From assembly GCF_002050515.1 (NCBI RefSeq), contig NZ_LTAY01000048.1, forward strand, positions 1-64,000: 64,000 nt of DNA, written 5' to 3'. Source of the DNA: Clostridium thermobutyricum DSM 4928. GTDB taxonomy: Bacteria > Bacillota > Clostridia > Clostridiales > Clostridiaceae. The notes beneath the pieces were generated by a model. It was not told where the DNA came from, made no database searches, and saw only the letters and a list, made by a program, of their open reading frames with translations. Positions within the stretch are counted from its first letter, which is position 1. Each line of letters starts with the position of its first letter. Shown one piece after another: positions 24,125 to 34,515 of the stretch. The translations under genes were made by a program, and so were the position numbers.

Positions 24125-25051
24125 ATGGAATTAAAGACTAATAAAATAAATTCTATAGAACCAAAGAGCATTAATGTAAGTAATAAAAAAGGAAAAAAGA
24201 AAAAATATAAGTATAAAAGAAAAATGACTAAACCGGAAAAAGTAACACTTTGGTTAAGCAGAATTTTTATATGGGCAAGCATACTTATAATATTATTTCC
24301 AGTTCTTGCAATAGTAACAGCTTCACTTTCAACAGGTTCAAGCTTTATTCAAAAAGAACTTATTCCTTCAGAAATTACTTTTGATAACTATATTTATGTG
24401 CTAAAAGAAACTGATTTCTTACTATGGGTATGGAACTCATTTAAAGTTTGTTTCTTTGTTGCAGCAGCACAAGTTTTAATGACTTTACCTGCAGCATATA
24501 CATTTAGTAGATTAAGATTTACTGGAAAAAAATATGGGCTTATGTCACTTTTAATACTTCAAATGTTCCCAGCTTCAATGGCATTACCAGCAATACTATC
24601 AATTTCATATAGATTAAATGGTATGGACAATCATTTCTTCTTAATTTTAGTAATGTGTGGAGCAAGTGCATATAATATTTGGTTAATGAAAGGATTTATA
24701 GATGGACTTCCAAAAGAATTAGATGAGTCAGCTTTAGTTGATGGAGCAAATCATAATCAAATATTTAGGAAAATAATATTCCCATTATGTAAGCCAATGC
24801 TTGTTGTAATATTTTTCTTCTCATTTATTGGGACTTTTGGAGAATTCGTACTTTCAGCAGCATTACTTAAAGATCCAAGTCTAAAAACATTAGTTATAGG
24901 ATTAAAATCATTTATGGATAGTGGAGTTTCTACAAATTGGACAGCTTATGCAGCTGCATCTGTAATGGCTACTATTCCACTTGCAATACTTTTTGTATCA
25001 ATACAAAAATTTGTATCAAAAGGATTAGTTGCAGGAGCAGTTAAAGAATAA
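24125..25051 (+). CDS. malG: Maltodextrin ABC permease MalG
   Basis: 308 residues. An unusually basic N-terminal tail (about 40 residues, including KKGKKKKYKYKRK) precedes six membrane helices; the EAA loop is ELDESALVDGANHNQIFRK. Partner of MalF in the importer. The long basic tail is predicted cytoplasmic and is not needed for the family fold; it may be lineage-specific. Confidence 0.9.
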   Translation: MELKTNKINSIEPKSINVSNKKGKKKKYKYKRKMTKPEKVTLWLSRIFIWASILIILFPVLAIVTASLSTGSSFIQKELIPSEITFDNYIYVLKETDFLLWVWNSFKVCFFVAAAQVLMTLPAAYTFSRLRFTGKKYGLMSLLILQMFPASMALPAILSISYRLNGMDNHFFLILVMCGASAYNIWLMKGFIDGLPKELDESALVDGANHNQIFRKIIFPLCKPMLVVIFFFSFIGTFGEFVLSAALLKDPSLKTLVIGLKSFMDSGVSTNWTAYAAASVMATIPLAILFVSIQKFVSKGLVAGAVKE

Positions 25052-25171
25052 ATTGAAGTTACATTAATTGTAAATATGCCCTTTATATTAAATAAAGAAA
25101 TAAAATATTTAAGAGAATAAATATATAAAATAAAAATAATTTTTTAAATTATAAAAATTTAAAGGATTTCA

Positions 25172-25200
25172 TTGAAAAATGTCTAATATAATTATATAGA
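25172..25200 (+). promoter_or_regulatory. Possible internal promoter before malR
   Basis: TTGAAA (25172-25177), 17-bp spacer, TATAGA (25195-25200), in the 215-bp gap between malG and the LacI gene. Confidence 0.4.
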
Positions 25201-25266
25201 ATTAGTATTTTTATTTAAGACAAAAAATATATACAATGAAATATAATCAAAGGGAGTTTATGGGTT

Positions 25267-26280
25267 ATGAATATAAAAGATATTGCACGTCTTGCAGGAG
25301 TAGGTCTTGGAACCGTTTCGAGAGTTATTAATAATCATCCGGATGTAAAGGATGAAACAAGAGAAAAAGTACAAAAAATAATAAAAGAAAACAACTATAT
25401 TCCTAATAATAGTGCAAGAAATCTAAAGAAATTAAGCTCTAATACTATAGGAGTATTAATTAGAGGTGTATTCAACCCATTTTTATCTGAGATGGTAGAT
25501 ATAATAGGGAAAAGAATAAGTCAAAATGATTATACTATGCTTTTAAGACATACAGATTATTCTGCTAGAGGAGCAGATGAAATAAGAAATTTAATAGAAT
25601 TTCAAAAGGAAGTAAAACTTCAAGGCATAATATATTTAGGTTGTGATTTAAAAGAAATAGATAATACAACTTTTGAAAATATTGAAATTCCACTAGTTTT
25701 AGCATCAACTAATAGCACATATAATACTGAGGTTAATAATTTCTCGTATGTAGGAATAAAGCAAATAGAATCTGCCTTTATTGCAACTAAATATCTTATA
25801 GAAAGAAATCATAAAAATATTGGAATAATTCTTGGAATTAAAGAAGATATTGGACTTGCATCTGAAAGACTTCAAGGGTATAAGGAGGCTTTAATAAAAA
25901 GTAATATTGATATAAAAGAAGAATTTATTGAGTATGGAGGTTATAGTACAAGAGGAGCATATGATGCTGCAAAAAGACTTATAGCCAAAAATAAAAATCT
26001 AGATTCTATATTTTGTATATCTGATATTATGGCTGTTGGAGCTACAAAAGCTCTAGAAGACATGGGGATTAAAGTAGGGAAAGATATATCAATAATTGGA
26101 TTTGATGGTATGGAAATTTCAGAATTTTATAATCCTTCTATAACAACTATAGCTCAGCCAAGAGAAGAAATGGCTGAACATAGTATAGCTGTACTTTTAG
26201 ATATTATAAAAAATAAAGGGGAAAATAGGCATATAGTATTAGATACTAAGCTTATAGAAAGAGATTCTGTAAAAAAATAA
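25267..26280 (+). CDS. malR: LacI family regulator of maltodextrin genes
   Basis: 337 residues. N-terminal LacI helix-turn-helix (NIKDIARLAGVGLGTVSRVI, hinge with SARNLKK) and a periplasmic-binding-protein-like ligand domain (about 60-330). Its location inside the operon and the two LacI-type palindromes in front of malK make it the likely maltose-responsive repressor. AGGGAG ribosome binding site 10 nt upstream. The inducer (maltose, maltodextrin or another sugar) is inferred from context only. Confidence 0.85.
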   Translation: MNIKDIARLAGVGLGTVSRVINNHPDVKDETREKVQKIIKENNYIPNNSARNLKKLSSNTIGVLIRGVFNPFLSEMVDIIGKRISQNDYTMLLRHTDYSARGADEIRNLIEFQKEVKLQGIIYLGCDLKEIDNTTFENIEIPLVLASTNSTYNTEVNNFSYVGIKQIESAFIATKYLIERNHKNIGIILGIKEDIGLASERLQGYKEALIKSNIDIKEEFIEYGGYSTRGAYDAAKRLIAKNKNLDSIFCISDIMAVGATKALEDMGIKVGKDISIIGFDGMEISEFYNPSITTIAQPREEMAEHSIAVLLDIIKNKGENRHIVLDTKLIERDSVKK

Positions 26281-26327
26281 AGCATATTCCTATATATACA
26301 TAATTAAAATATAAGGATGTGATAATT

Positions 26328-28442
26328 GTGAGTATTAAAAGATTTTCATTTGGAAAAATAATTGATTGTAATTCAGTAGTAAAAGAAATAGAAAAGGAAA
26401 ATGGACAAGTTCCTTATTTTTTAGAAAAAGATTCTGTTTTAAGTTTTAAATTAGAAAAAGAAGATTTAGTTTATGGACTTGGAGAAAATGTAAGAGGAAT
26501 AAATAAAAGGGGATGGATATTTGAAAGTTATTGTTCAGATGATCCAAATCATGCTCAAGATAAAAAATCACTTTATGGAGCACATAATTTTATAATAATA
26601 CATGGAGAAAATAGAAGTTTTGGTGTTTTTATAGATACACCATCAAAGGTTAAATTTGATATAGGATATTCAGAAATAGATACATTATCAATAGAAGTAG
26701 AAGAAAATAATTATGATTTATATATTATTGAAGGAACTAATTTAAATGAAATTTCAAAAGAATTCAGAGAACTTATTGGAAAAAGTTATGTACCACCTAA
26801 GTGGGCATTTGGATATCAACAAAGCAGATGGAGTTATGCAACAGAAAAAGAAGTAAGAGAAATAGGAAGGAAATTTAGAGAAAAAAATATTCCTATAGAT
26901 TGTATTTATTTAGATATAGATTATATGGAAAAGTTTAAAAATTTCACAATTAATTATGAATCGTTTCCAAACTTTGACCAGATGGTTAAAGAGATGAAAG
27001 AGGATGGAATAAGATTAATTCCTATAATAGATGCTGGATGCAAAATAGAAAATGGATATGATGTTTATGAAGAAGGAATTAAAAAAGGATATTACTGTTT
27101 AGATAAAGAAGGAAAACCTTTTGTGGCAGCAGTATGGCCAGGAAAAGTTCATTTTCCAGATTTCTTAAATAGTGAAGCTAGACTTTGGTTTGGAAAGAAA
27201 TATAAATTTTTAGTTGATAAAGGAATAGATGGATTTTGGAATGATATGAATGAGCCAGCTATTTTCTATTCTGAAGAGGGATTAAATAAAGCTTATGAAA
27301 TAGTAGAGGAAAGTAAAAATAAAAATTTAGATATTTATAGCTTTTTTGCTTTAAAAGATGCCTTTATGGGGTTAAGTAATAGTTCTTCCGATTATAATAG
27401 TTTTTATCATAATATGGATGGAAATATTATAAAACATAATGATGTTCATAATCTTTTTGGTCATAATATGACGAGAGCAGCTGCTGAAGGATTAGATTCA
27501 ATTGATAAAGATAAAAGATTTTTATTATTTTCAAGAGCTTCATCAATAGGAATGCATAGATATGGTGGTATATGGACAGGAGATAATACATCTTTATGGG
27601 AACATTTAGAAATGAATGTTAAAATGATGCCAAATTTAAATATGTGTGGATACCTTTATACAGGTGCTGATACAGGCGGATTTGGAGGAAATTGTACTCC
27701 AGATTTAATGATAAGATGGTTCCAATTTAGTATTTTTACACCTTTATTTAGAAATCACTCAGCAATGGGAACAAGAAACCAAGAACCTTTCTCTTTTGGA
27801 GAAAAATCAGAAAAAATATTAAAAAATCTTATAGAGTTTAGATATGGATTAGTACCATATATTTATAGTGAATATATGAAAGCAGCAATAAATAATGATA
27901 TTATGTTTAAACCATTAAGCTTTGAATATAATGATGTAACTTCAGGGGAAATAGAAGATCAAATATTAATGGGAGATTCATTAATGTTAACTCCAATAAT
28001 AAAGCAGAATGCTAGAGGAAGATATGTTTATTTACCAGAAGATATGTTAATGGTAAGAGCAAAAGGATTAAATGATATTAGTTATGAAGTCTTTTCTAAA
28101 GGACATCATTATATAAATGTAGAACTTGAAGAATTTATTTTCTTTGTAAGAAAAGATAAGATGATACTTTTAGGAGAAAGTGCTAAAAATGTTCAAAGTA
28201 TAAAAAATAAAGAGTTAAACATTATAGCATTTGTAGAAGATAAAGCAATATATGAATTATATGATGATGATGGAATATCAAAAGATTATTTAAATGGAAT
28301 TTTTGATAAACTTCGCATAGAAATAATAAAAGATAAAGAAGAATTTAATATAAACATAGATGGAAATATAAAAGATAAAAAATTAAATATAACTATAATT
28401 TCTAAAGGTTCAAAAGAGGTAAAAAAAGTATATTATATATAA
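26328..28442 (+). CDS. GH31 alpha-glucosidase
   Basis: 704 residues. The GH31 nucleophile motif WNDMNEP (Asp306) and acid/base motif WTGDN (Asp419) are intact; no signal peptide, so cytoplasmic. GH31 enzymes of this group release glucose from the non-reducing end of alpha-1,4- or alpha-1,6-linked oligosaccharides. GTG 28 bp downstream of the regulator's terminal region: GTG 26328 is preferred to GTG 26319 because AAGGA (26313-26317) would otherwise be too close. It is encoded with malQ 23 bp downstream. Confidence 0.9.
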   Translation: MSIKRFSFGKIIDCNSVVKEIEKENGQVPYFLEKDSVLSFKLEKEDLVYGLGENVRGINKRGWIFESYCSDDPNHAQDKKSLYGAHNFIIIHGENRSFGVFIDTPSKVKFDIGYSEIDTLSIEVEENNYDLYIIEGTNLNEISKEFRELIGKSYVPPKWAFGYQQSRWSYATEKEVREIGRKFREKNIPIDCIYLDIDYMEKFKNFTINYESFPNFDQMVKEMKEDGIRLIPIIDAGCKIENGYDVYEEGIKKGYYCLDKEGKPFVAAVWPGKVHFPDFLNSEARLWFGKKYKFLVDKGIDGFWNDMNEPAIFYSEEGLNKAYEIVEESKNKNLDIYSFFALKDAFMGLSNSSSDYNSFYHNMDGNIIKHNDVHNLFGHNMTRAAAEGLDSIDKDKRFLLFSRASSIGMHRYGGIWTGDNTSLWEHLEMNVKMMPNLNMCGYLYTGADTGGFGGNCTPDLMIRWFQFSIFTPLFRNHSAMGTRNQEPFSFGEKSEKILKNLIEFRYGLVPYIYSEYMKAAINNDIMFKPLSFEYNDVTSGEIEDQILMGDSLMLTPIIKQNARGRYVYLPEDMLMVRAKGLNDISYEVFSKGHHYINVELEEFIFFVRKDKMILLGESAKNVQSIKNKELNIIAFVEDKAIYELYDDDGISKDYLNGIFDKLRIEIIKDKEEFNINIDGNIKDKKLNITIISKGSKEVKKVYYI

Positions 28443-28465
28443 AAGGTTAAAAGGGGATTGGTTTT

Positions 28466-29959
28466 ATGAAAAAAAGAAGTAGTGGGGTATTAATGCATAT
28501 ATCATCTTTGGAAGGAAAGTTTGGTATCGGTTCCATTGGTGAAGAAGCATACAAGTTTGTAGATTTCTTAGTTAAAGCAGGACAAAAGTATTGGCAAATA
28601 CTACCTTTGGGACATACAAGTTATGGAGATTCACCATATCAATGTTTTTCTGCATTTGCAGGAAATCCACATTTTATAGACTTAGATATCCTTGTTGATG
28701 ATGAATTGTTGAGCATTAAAGATTATATAAATGAAGATTTTGGAGCATCAGAAGAAAAAGTAGATTATGGATTAATATTTGAGAAAAGAAATAAGATTTT
28801 AAAAACTGCTTATAAAAATTTTAAAAATAAAAAACTAAATAGACATGAAGCATTTGAATATGAAAAATTTAAAAATGAAAATAGTTTTTGGTTAGATGAT
28901 TATAGTGATTATATGGCTATAAAAGAAACTTTTGATTTAGTTTCTTGGAAAGAATGGGATGAGGATATAAGAAATAGGGAAGAAAAGGCTTTAAGAAAAT
29001 ACAGAAAAGAGCTTAAAGATGAAATTGAATATTATAAATTTATTCAATTCCTATTCTTTAAACAATGGAAAGAATTAAAAGATTATGCAAATTATAATGG
29101 GATAGAAATAATAGGTGATTTACCTATATATGTTGCAGAGGATAGTGCAGATATGTGGAGCAATCCTAAAATGTTTAAAGTTGATGAAAACAATAAACCA
29201 AAAGTTGTAGCAGGATGTCCACCAGATGCATTTGCAATAACAGGTCAGCTTTGGGGGAATCCAATATATGATTGGGAAGCTATGGACAAAGATAATTATA
29301 AATGGTGGATTTCAAGAATAAGAGAAAGTTTTAAACTATATGACATGATAAGAATAGATCATTTTAGAGGTTTTGAATCATATTGGGAAATTCCATATGG
29401 AGATGAAACAGCTGTAAATGGAAAGTGGGTAAAAGGACCAGGAATAAAACTTTTTAATGCTATAAAAAAAGAACTTGGAGACTTAAATATTATTGCTGAA
29501 GATTTAGGATTTATGACAGATGAAGTTATAGAATTTAGAGATGAAACAGGTTTTCCAGGAATGAAAGTTCTTCAATTTGGTTTTGGAGGAGAAGATAGTA
29601 CAGATTTACCACATAACTATATAAAAAATTCAATTGCTTATACAGGAACTCATGATAATGAAACTATTATGGGATGGGTAAATACTATGGCAACTAAAGA
29701 AGAAAAAGAAAAAGCATTAGCTTATTTAAATGTTAAAAATTTAGATGATAGTTATGATTTTATAAGAGCAATTTGGGGTTCTGTTAGTTTTTTAGCAATT
29801 GCGACTATGCAAGATTTATTGAATCTAGGTAGTGAAGCAAGAATGAATATTCCATCAGTTTTAGGTGGAAATTGGCAATGGAGAATAAAAAAAGATCAAT
29901 TAACAGATGAATTAGCAAAAAAATTAAAAGATTTAACTAAATTATATGGAAGAATTTAA
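28466..29959 (+). CDS. malQ: 4-alpha-glucanotransferase (GH77, MalQ)
   Basis: 497 residues, the normal length of bacterial amylomaltases. The catalytic set is visible: nucleophile Asp298 in RIDHFRGF, acid/base Glu345 in AEDLGF and Asp397 in GTHDNET. It transfers maltosyl or longer units between dextrins, releasing glucose and making chains long enough for the phosphorylase encoded next. Cytoplasmic. Confidence 0.95.
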   Translation: MKKRSSGVLMHISSLEGKFGIGSIGEEAYKFVDFLVKAGQKYWQILPLGHTSYGDSPYQCFSAFAGNPHFIDLDILVDDELLSIKDYINEDFGASEEKVDYGLIFEKRNKILKTAYKNFKNKKLNRHEAFEYEKFKNENSFWLDDYSDYMAIKETFDLVSWKEWDEDIRNREEKALRKYRKELKDEIEYYKFIQFLFFKQWKELKDYANYNGIEIIGDLPIYVAEDSADMWSNPKMFKVDENNKPKVVAGCPPDAFAITGQLWGNPIYDWEAMDKDNYKWWISRIRESFKLYDMIRIDHFRGFESYWEIPYGDETAVNGKWVKGPGIKLFNAIKKELGDLNIIAEDLGFMTDEVIEFRDETGFPGMKVLQFGFGGEDSTDLPHNYIKNSIAYTGTHDNETIMGWVNTMATKEEKEKALAYLNVKNLDDSYDFIRAIWGSVSFLAIATMQDLLNLGSEARMNIPSVLGGNWQWRIKKDQLTDELAKKLKDLTKLYGRI

Positions 29960-30024
29960 TCTTAAATTTAAGTAGATAGGGAATCTAATGATTTAGGATA
30001 AGGAAGTATTGGAGGATTTAAATT

Positions 30025-32385
30025 ATGAAAAATGAATTAAAGGTATCTATGGAAAGACAATTAAAAATAAAATATGGAGTTTCTATAGAAGAAGCTTCAA
30101 AAGGAGAAATTTTTAGTAGTCTTTCATCAGCTTTAATGGAAACTATAATAGATAATTGGAATAACACAAATAAGATTTATTCAAAAGGAAAACAAGCTTA
30201 TTATTTATCAGCTGAATATTTAATGGGAAGAGCTCTTGGAAATAATTTGATAAATTTAGGTCTTTATGAAGAAGTTTCAGATTTATTAAAAGAATTAAAT
30301 ATTGATATAAATGAAATAGAAGAGGCAGAAGAAGATGCAGCATTAGGTAATGGTGGATTAGGAAGACTTGCAGCTTGTTTTATGGATTCAGCAGCAGCTA
30401 TGGAAGTGCCATTAAGAGGATACGGAATAAGATATTCAAATGGATTATTTAAACAATACTTCAAAGATGGATTCCAAGAAGAATGTGCTGATAATTGGTT
30501 AACTTATGGAGATCCATGGAGTATAAGACGTGAAAGAGAAACAGTTAAAGTTAAATTTAAAGATATGGAAGTAAAAGCAGTTCCATATGATACACCAATA
30601 ATAGGATATGATAGTAAAAATATAAATACATTAAGACTTTGGAAATGTGAAGCCTTAGAAAGCTTTGACTTCCATGCCTTTAATTCGGGTAAATATGCAA
30701 AAGCAGTAGAATTAAAAAATAAAGCTGATGATATATCAAGAGTTTTATATCCAAATGATGATATGAGACAAGGAAAATTATTAAGACTTAAACAACAATA
30801 CTTCTTAGTAAGTGCATCTGTTCAAGATATAATAAGAAGCCATGTAAAATTACATGGAGAAAACTTTGAAAATTTATCTGAATATCATGCAATTCAATTA
30901 AATGATACTCATCCAGTTTTAGCTATACCAGAGCTTATAAGAATTTTAGTAGATGATTATAAATTAAAATTTGATAATGCATTAAAGATTGCTAAAGGGG
31001 TATTTGCTTATACAAACCACACTATTCTTGCAGAGGCTCTTGAAAAATGGGATAACAAATTAATTGTAGCTTTATTCCCAAGAATAATGCAAATAATTAA
31101 AATGATTGATACAAGATTTATAAATGAATTAAAGAGAAAAGGATATTCTAAAGAAGAAATTGAAGAATTTAGAATAGTTAAGAATGGAGTATCAAGAATG
31201 GCAAACCTTGCAATAGCAGTAGGCTTTGCAGTTAATGGAGTAGCTAAACTTCATACAGATATTTTAAAGGATATTGAACTTAATAATTGGTATAAACTAT
31301 ATCCAGAAAAATTCCAAAATAAAACTAATGGAATAACTCCAAGAAGATGGCTTAGATTATGTAATAGAGAATTATCAGATTTTATAACAGAACTTTTAGG
31401 AGATGAAAGTTGGGTTAAGGATTTAAGTAAGCTTAAAGAATTAGAAAAGTTTATTAATGAAGAAGAGATTCTAAAGAAATTTATGATGATAAAGCATACT
31501 AAAAAAGAACAACTTGCAAAATATATAAAAGAAACTGAAGGAGTGGAATTAGATCCAAGTTCAATTTTTGATATCCAAATAAAGAGATTACATGAGTATA
31601 AGAGACAATTATTAAATACTTTATATGTTTTAGACCTTTATTTTAGATTAAAAGAAGATAAAAATTTAGATATTCCTAAAACAACATTTATATATGGGGC
31701 AAAAGCGTTCCCTGGTTATAGAAGAGCAAAAGCAATAGTTAAGTTTACTAATGAAGTTGCAAAACTTATCAACAATGATAAAGAAATAGATGGGAAAATA
31801 AAGGTTGTATTTGTGGAAAACTATAGAGTTTCATATGCTGAAAAATTATTCCCAGCTGCTGACCTTTCAAAACAAATATCAACATCAGGAAAAGAAGCAT
31901 CAGGAACAGGTAATATGAAGTTTATGTTAAATGGAGCACCTACTTTTGGAACTATGGATGGAGCTAATGTTGAAATAGTAAGAGAAAGTGGTGAGGAAAA
32001 TAACTTTATCTTTGGATTAACTGTTGAAGAAATAGAAGAAATGAGAGGAAACTACAATAGTAAAGAATATTATGAAAATAATTCTTCAATAAAGAGAGTA
32101 GTGGATTCTTTAATAGATGGAACTTTTGATGATGGAAATACAGGTTTATTTGAAGATTTATATAACTCATTAATAGAAGAGGGAGATGGATATTTATTAT
32201 TAGCTGACTTTGAAAGCTTTAAAAAGGCTGAAGATAGAGTTTTTGAAGCTTATAAAGATGAAAAAAGATGGGCTAAGATGGCATTTAAAAATATGTGTAA
32301 TGCAGGAATGTTCTCTTCAGATAGAACAATATTAGAATATAGTAAAGAAATATGGAACATTAAGCAAACTAAAAATACTTTATAA
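30025..32385 (+). CDS. malP: Glycogen/maltodextrin phosphorylase (GT35)
   Basis: 786 residues. The pyridoxal phosphate lysine is Lys632 in GTGNMKFMLNG; EDAALGNGGLGRLA and the glucan-site motifs are present. It cleaves alpha-1,4 chains with phosphate to give glucose 1-phosphate. Bacterial maltodextrin and glycogen phosphorylases cannot be told apart by these motifs; the neighbours (importer, malQ, debranching enzymes) favour a role in maltodextrin, and glycogen use is also possible. Confidence 0.93.
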   Translation: MKNELKVSMERQLKIKYGVSIEEASKGEIFSSLSSALMETIIDNWNNTNKIYSKGKQAYYLSAEYLMGRALGNNLINLGLYEEVSDLLKELNIDINEIEEAEEDAALGNGGLGRLAACFMDSAAAMEVPLRGYGIRYSNGLFKQYFKDGFQEECADNWLTYGDPWSIRRERETVKVKFKDMEVKAVPYDTPIIGYDSKNINTLRLWKCEALESFDFHAFNSGKYAKAVELKNKADDISRVLYPNDDMRQGKLLRLKQQYFLVSASVQDIIRSHVKLHGENFENLSEYHAIQLNDTHPVLAIPELIRILVDDYKLKFDNALKIAKGVFAYTNHTILAEALEKWDNKLIVALFPRIMQIIKMIDTRFINELKRKGYSKEEIEEFRIVKNGVSRMANLAIAVGFAVNGVAKLHTDILKDIELNNWYKLYPEKFQNKTNGITPRRWLRLCNRELSDFITELLGDESWVKDLSKLKELEKFINEEEILKKFMMIKHTKKEQLAKYIKETEGVELDPSSIFDIQIKRLHEYKRQLLNTLYVLDLYFRLKEDKNLDIPKTTFIYGAKAFPGYRRAKAIVKFTNEVAKLINNDKEIDGKIKVVFVENYRVSYAEKLFPAADLSKQISTSGKEASGTGNMKFMLNGAPTFGTMDGANVEIVRESGEENNFIFGLTVEEIEEMRGNYNSKEYYENNSSIKRVVDSLIDGTFDDGNTGLFEDLYNSLIEEGDGYLLLADFESFKKAEDRVFEAYKDEKRWAKMAFKNMCNAGMFSSDRTILEYSKEIWNIKQTKNTL

Positions 32386-32408
32386 TTTTAAAGTTAGGAG
32401 ATAGTGTT

Positions 32409-34424
32409 ATGAGGTTTGGAAAAAATAATTTTACAAGCTATGAAAAAGGTATAGAAAAAGAATGGATGCTAGCAAATGGAAGAAGTGCATTTTCAGGAAG
32501 CACTATGATAGGATCAAATAGTAGAAAATATCATGCATTATTAATAGCAGCATTAAAATCACCTGATGAAAGATATATGATTCTTCCAAAAGTAGAGGAA
32601 AAATTTATATCAAACAAAATAGAATATCCTCTAACAACTACTAAATTTAATGATGAAGTTATTGAAGGTTTTAAAAACCTTCAAAGCTTCAGCTATGATG
32701 GTATTCCAGAATATAAATATTTTATAAATGGTACAACTATTAGAAAGAGAGTTTTTTTAGAAAAGGGAAAAAATACAGCAGTTATAGAATATTTAATAAA
32801 AGGAAATAAAAATGGAGGAGAAATTAAACTTATTCCATATATGGCATTTAGAAATCCTGGAGATGTTTCAGAAGCTGAAAATTTAAATTTTAAGAAAAAA
32901 AATATTATAAATGGATTTAAATTAAATCCAACTCTTAAAGAAGAAATAAATATTAAAATTTTTACTGTAGGTGGAAGAGTATCATCAAAAAATGAAAGTA
33001 TAACTAAAGAAGTATATTATGATGTTGATAAAAGCACTGGAGATGATTATTTAGAAAGATATTATATACCAGGTAAATTAACAATAGATATAAATCCTTA
33101 TGAAGAAAAGAAAGTATACTTCGTTTGTACTATTGAAGATGGAGAAATAAATCCAGAAGAAATAGTTTTTAAAGAAGAAAAGAGAATAAAAGAATTAAGA
33201 AATATATTTAAAGATGATAATAGAACAATAGCAAAATTGCTTCCAATAGCAACTGACCAGTTTATAGTTGATAGAGATTCTATAAATAGCAAAACAGTTC
33301 TTGCAGGATATCCTTGGTTTTTAGATTGGGGAAGAGATACTATGATAGCTTTAACTGGAGTTTCTATGTCAACTGATAGGTTAGATGATACAAAAGATAT
33401 TTTAAGAAGCTTTAGTTTATATGAAAAGAATGGTCTTATTCCAAATATGTTCCCAGACTTTGGACAAGATCCATTTTATAATACTGTGGATGCTTCACTT
33501 TGGTATATTCATGCTATATATATGTATCTTTTATATAAGGATGATATAGAAGAATTAAATTTTGTAAAAAAAGAATTGTATAAAACAATTAAAAATATAA
33601 TAAAGGCTTATAAAGAAGGAACTGATTTTTCTATAAAAATGGATAAAGACTATTTGATAAGTGCAGGAAATGGATTAGACCAAGTTACTTGGATGGATGT
33701 AAGAGCAAATGGAATAGTTGTTACACCAAGACATGGGAAGCCAGTTGAAATTAATGCTTTATGGTATAATGCCTTAAAAATTTCTGCTTTATTAGCAAAG
33801 AAATTTGGAGATAAAGATTACGAAGAATATGAAGAATTAGCTGAAAAAGTTAAAATATCTTTTAATGAGAAGTTTTGGAATGAAAAAGACCAATGTCTTT
33901 ATGATGTTGTAAATGATGAAGAAAGTGATAATGCTATAAGACCAAATCAGGCTTACGCAATTTCATTACCATTTACAATGCTTCCTAGGGAAAAAGAAGA
34001 AAAAGTAATAGAAAAAATTTATGATGAATTATATACTCCATTTGGGTTAAGAAGCTTAGATAGAGGAAATGAAGATTATAAAAAAGTTTACGTTGGAGAA
34101 CTTACAGATAGAGATATGGCATATCATCAAGGAACTGTATGGTCTTTCCCACTTGGAGCATTTTTAAGTGGATATTTTAAAGTTAATGAATATTCAGAAG
34201 AAGCAAGAGAATTTATTGATGATGCTTTAAAGGAAATGGAATCACATATTGAAGATGGATGCTTAGGTGGAATAGCAGAAATATTTGATGGAGATGCACC
34301 ACATCACGGAAGAGGATGTTATAACCAAGCTTGGGGTGTAGGTGAAATTTTAAGAGTTTATTATGAATGCGTAAGAGGGAATATTAAGAATTTAGAAAAA
34401 GCACATAATCACATATTTGACTAA
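32409..34424 (+). CDS. Amylo-alpha-1,6-glucosidase (GH133-type debranching enzyme)
   Basis: 671 residues: an N-terminal beta-rich GDE_N domain (about 18-230, beginning KEWMLANGRSAFSGST) and an (alpha/alpha)6 domain with LDWGRDTMIAL and DVRANGIVVTPRHGKPVEI typical of bacterial GDE C-terminal domains. It removes single alpha-1,6 glucose branches (limit dextrins). No signal peptide. It is 23 bp after the phosphorylase gene, and its action complements the pullulanase encoded next, giving two debranching routes. Confidence 0.85.
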   Translation: MRFGKNNFTSYEKGIEKEWMLANGRSAFSGSTMIGSNSRKYHALLIAALKSPDERYMILPKVEEKFISNKIEYPLTTTKFNDEVIEGFKNLQSFSYDGIPEYKYFINGTTIRKRVFLEKGKNTAVIEYLIKGNKNGGEIKLIPYMAFRNPGDVSEAENLNFKKKNIINGFKLNPTLKEEINIKIFTVGGRVSSKNESITKEVYYDVDKSTGDDYLERYYIPGKLTIDINPYEEKKVYFVCTIEDGEINPEEIVFKEEKRIKELRNIFKDDNRTIAKLLPIATDQFIVDRDSINSKTVLAGYPWFLDWGRDTMIALTGVSMSTDRLDDTKDILRSFSLYEKNGLIPNMFPDFGQDPFYNTVDASLWYIHAIYMYLLYKDDIEELNFVKKELYKTIKNIIKAYKEGTDFSIKMDKDYLISAGNGLDQVTWMDVRANGIVVTPRHGKPVEINALWYNALKISALLAKKFGDKDYEEYEELAEKVKISFNEKFWNEKDQCLYDVVNDEESDNAIRPNQAYAISLPFTMLPREKEEKVIEKIYDELYTPFGLRSLDRGNEDYKKVYVGELTDRDMAYHQGTVWSFPLGAFLSGYFKVNEYSEEAREFIDDALKEMESHIEDGCLGGIAEIFDGDAPHHGRGCYNQAWGVGEILRVYYECVRGNIKNLEKAHNHIFD

Positions 34425-34439
34425 TAAATTTAATAGTTT

Positions 34440-34478
34440 TATAGGTTAGAAAATTTACTTTCTAACCTATAGAAATTT
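34440..34478 (+). terminator. Hairpin between GH133 gene and pulA
   Basis: Perfect 13-bp stem TATAGGTTAGAAA (34440-34452) / TTTCTAACCTATA (34459-34471), then GAAATTTTT. It may terminate part of the transcripts and so lower pullulanase expression. Confidence 0.6.
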
Positions 34479-34515
34479 TTAAAATTAAAATTTGTTTAGG
34501 AGAGGAAGCTTTAAA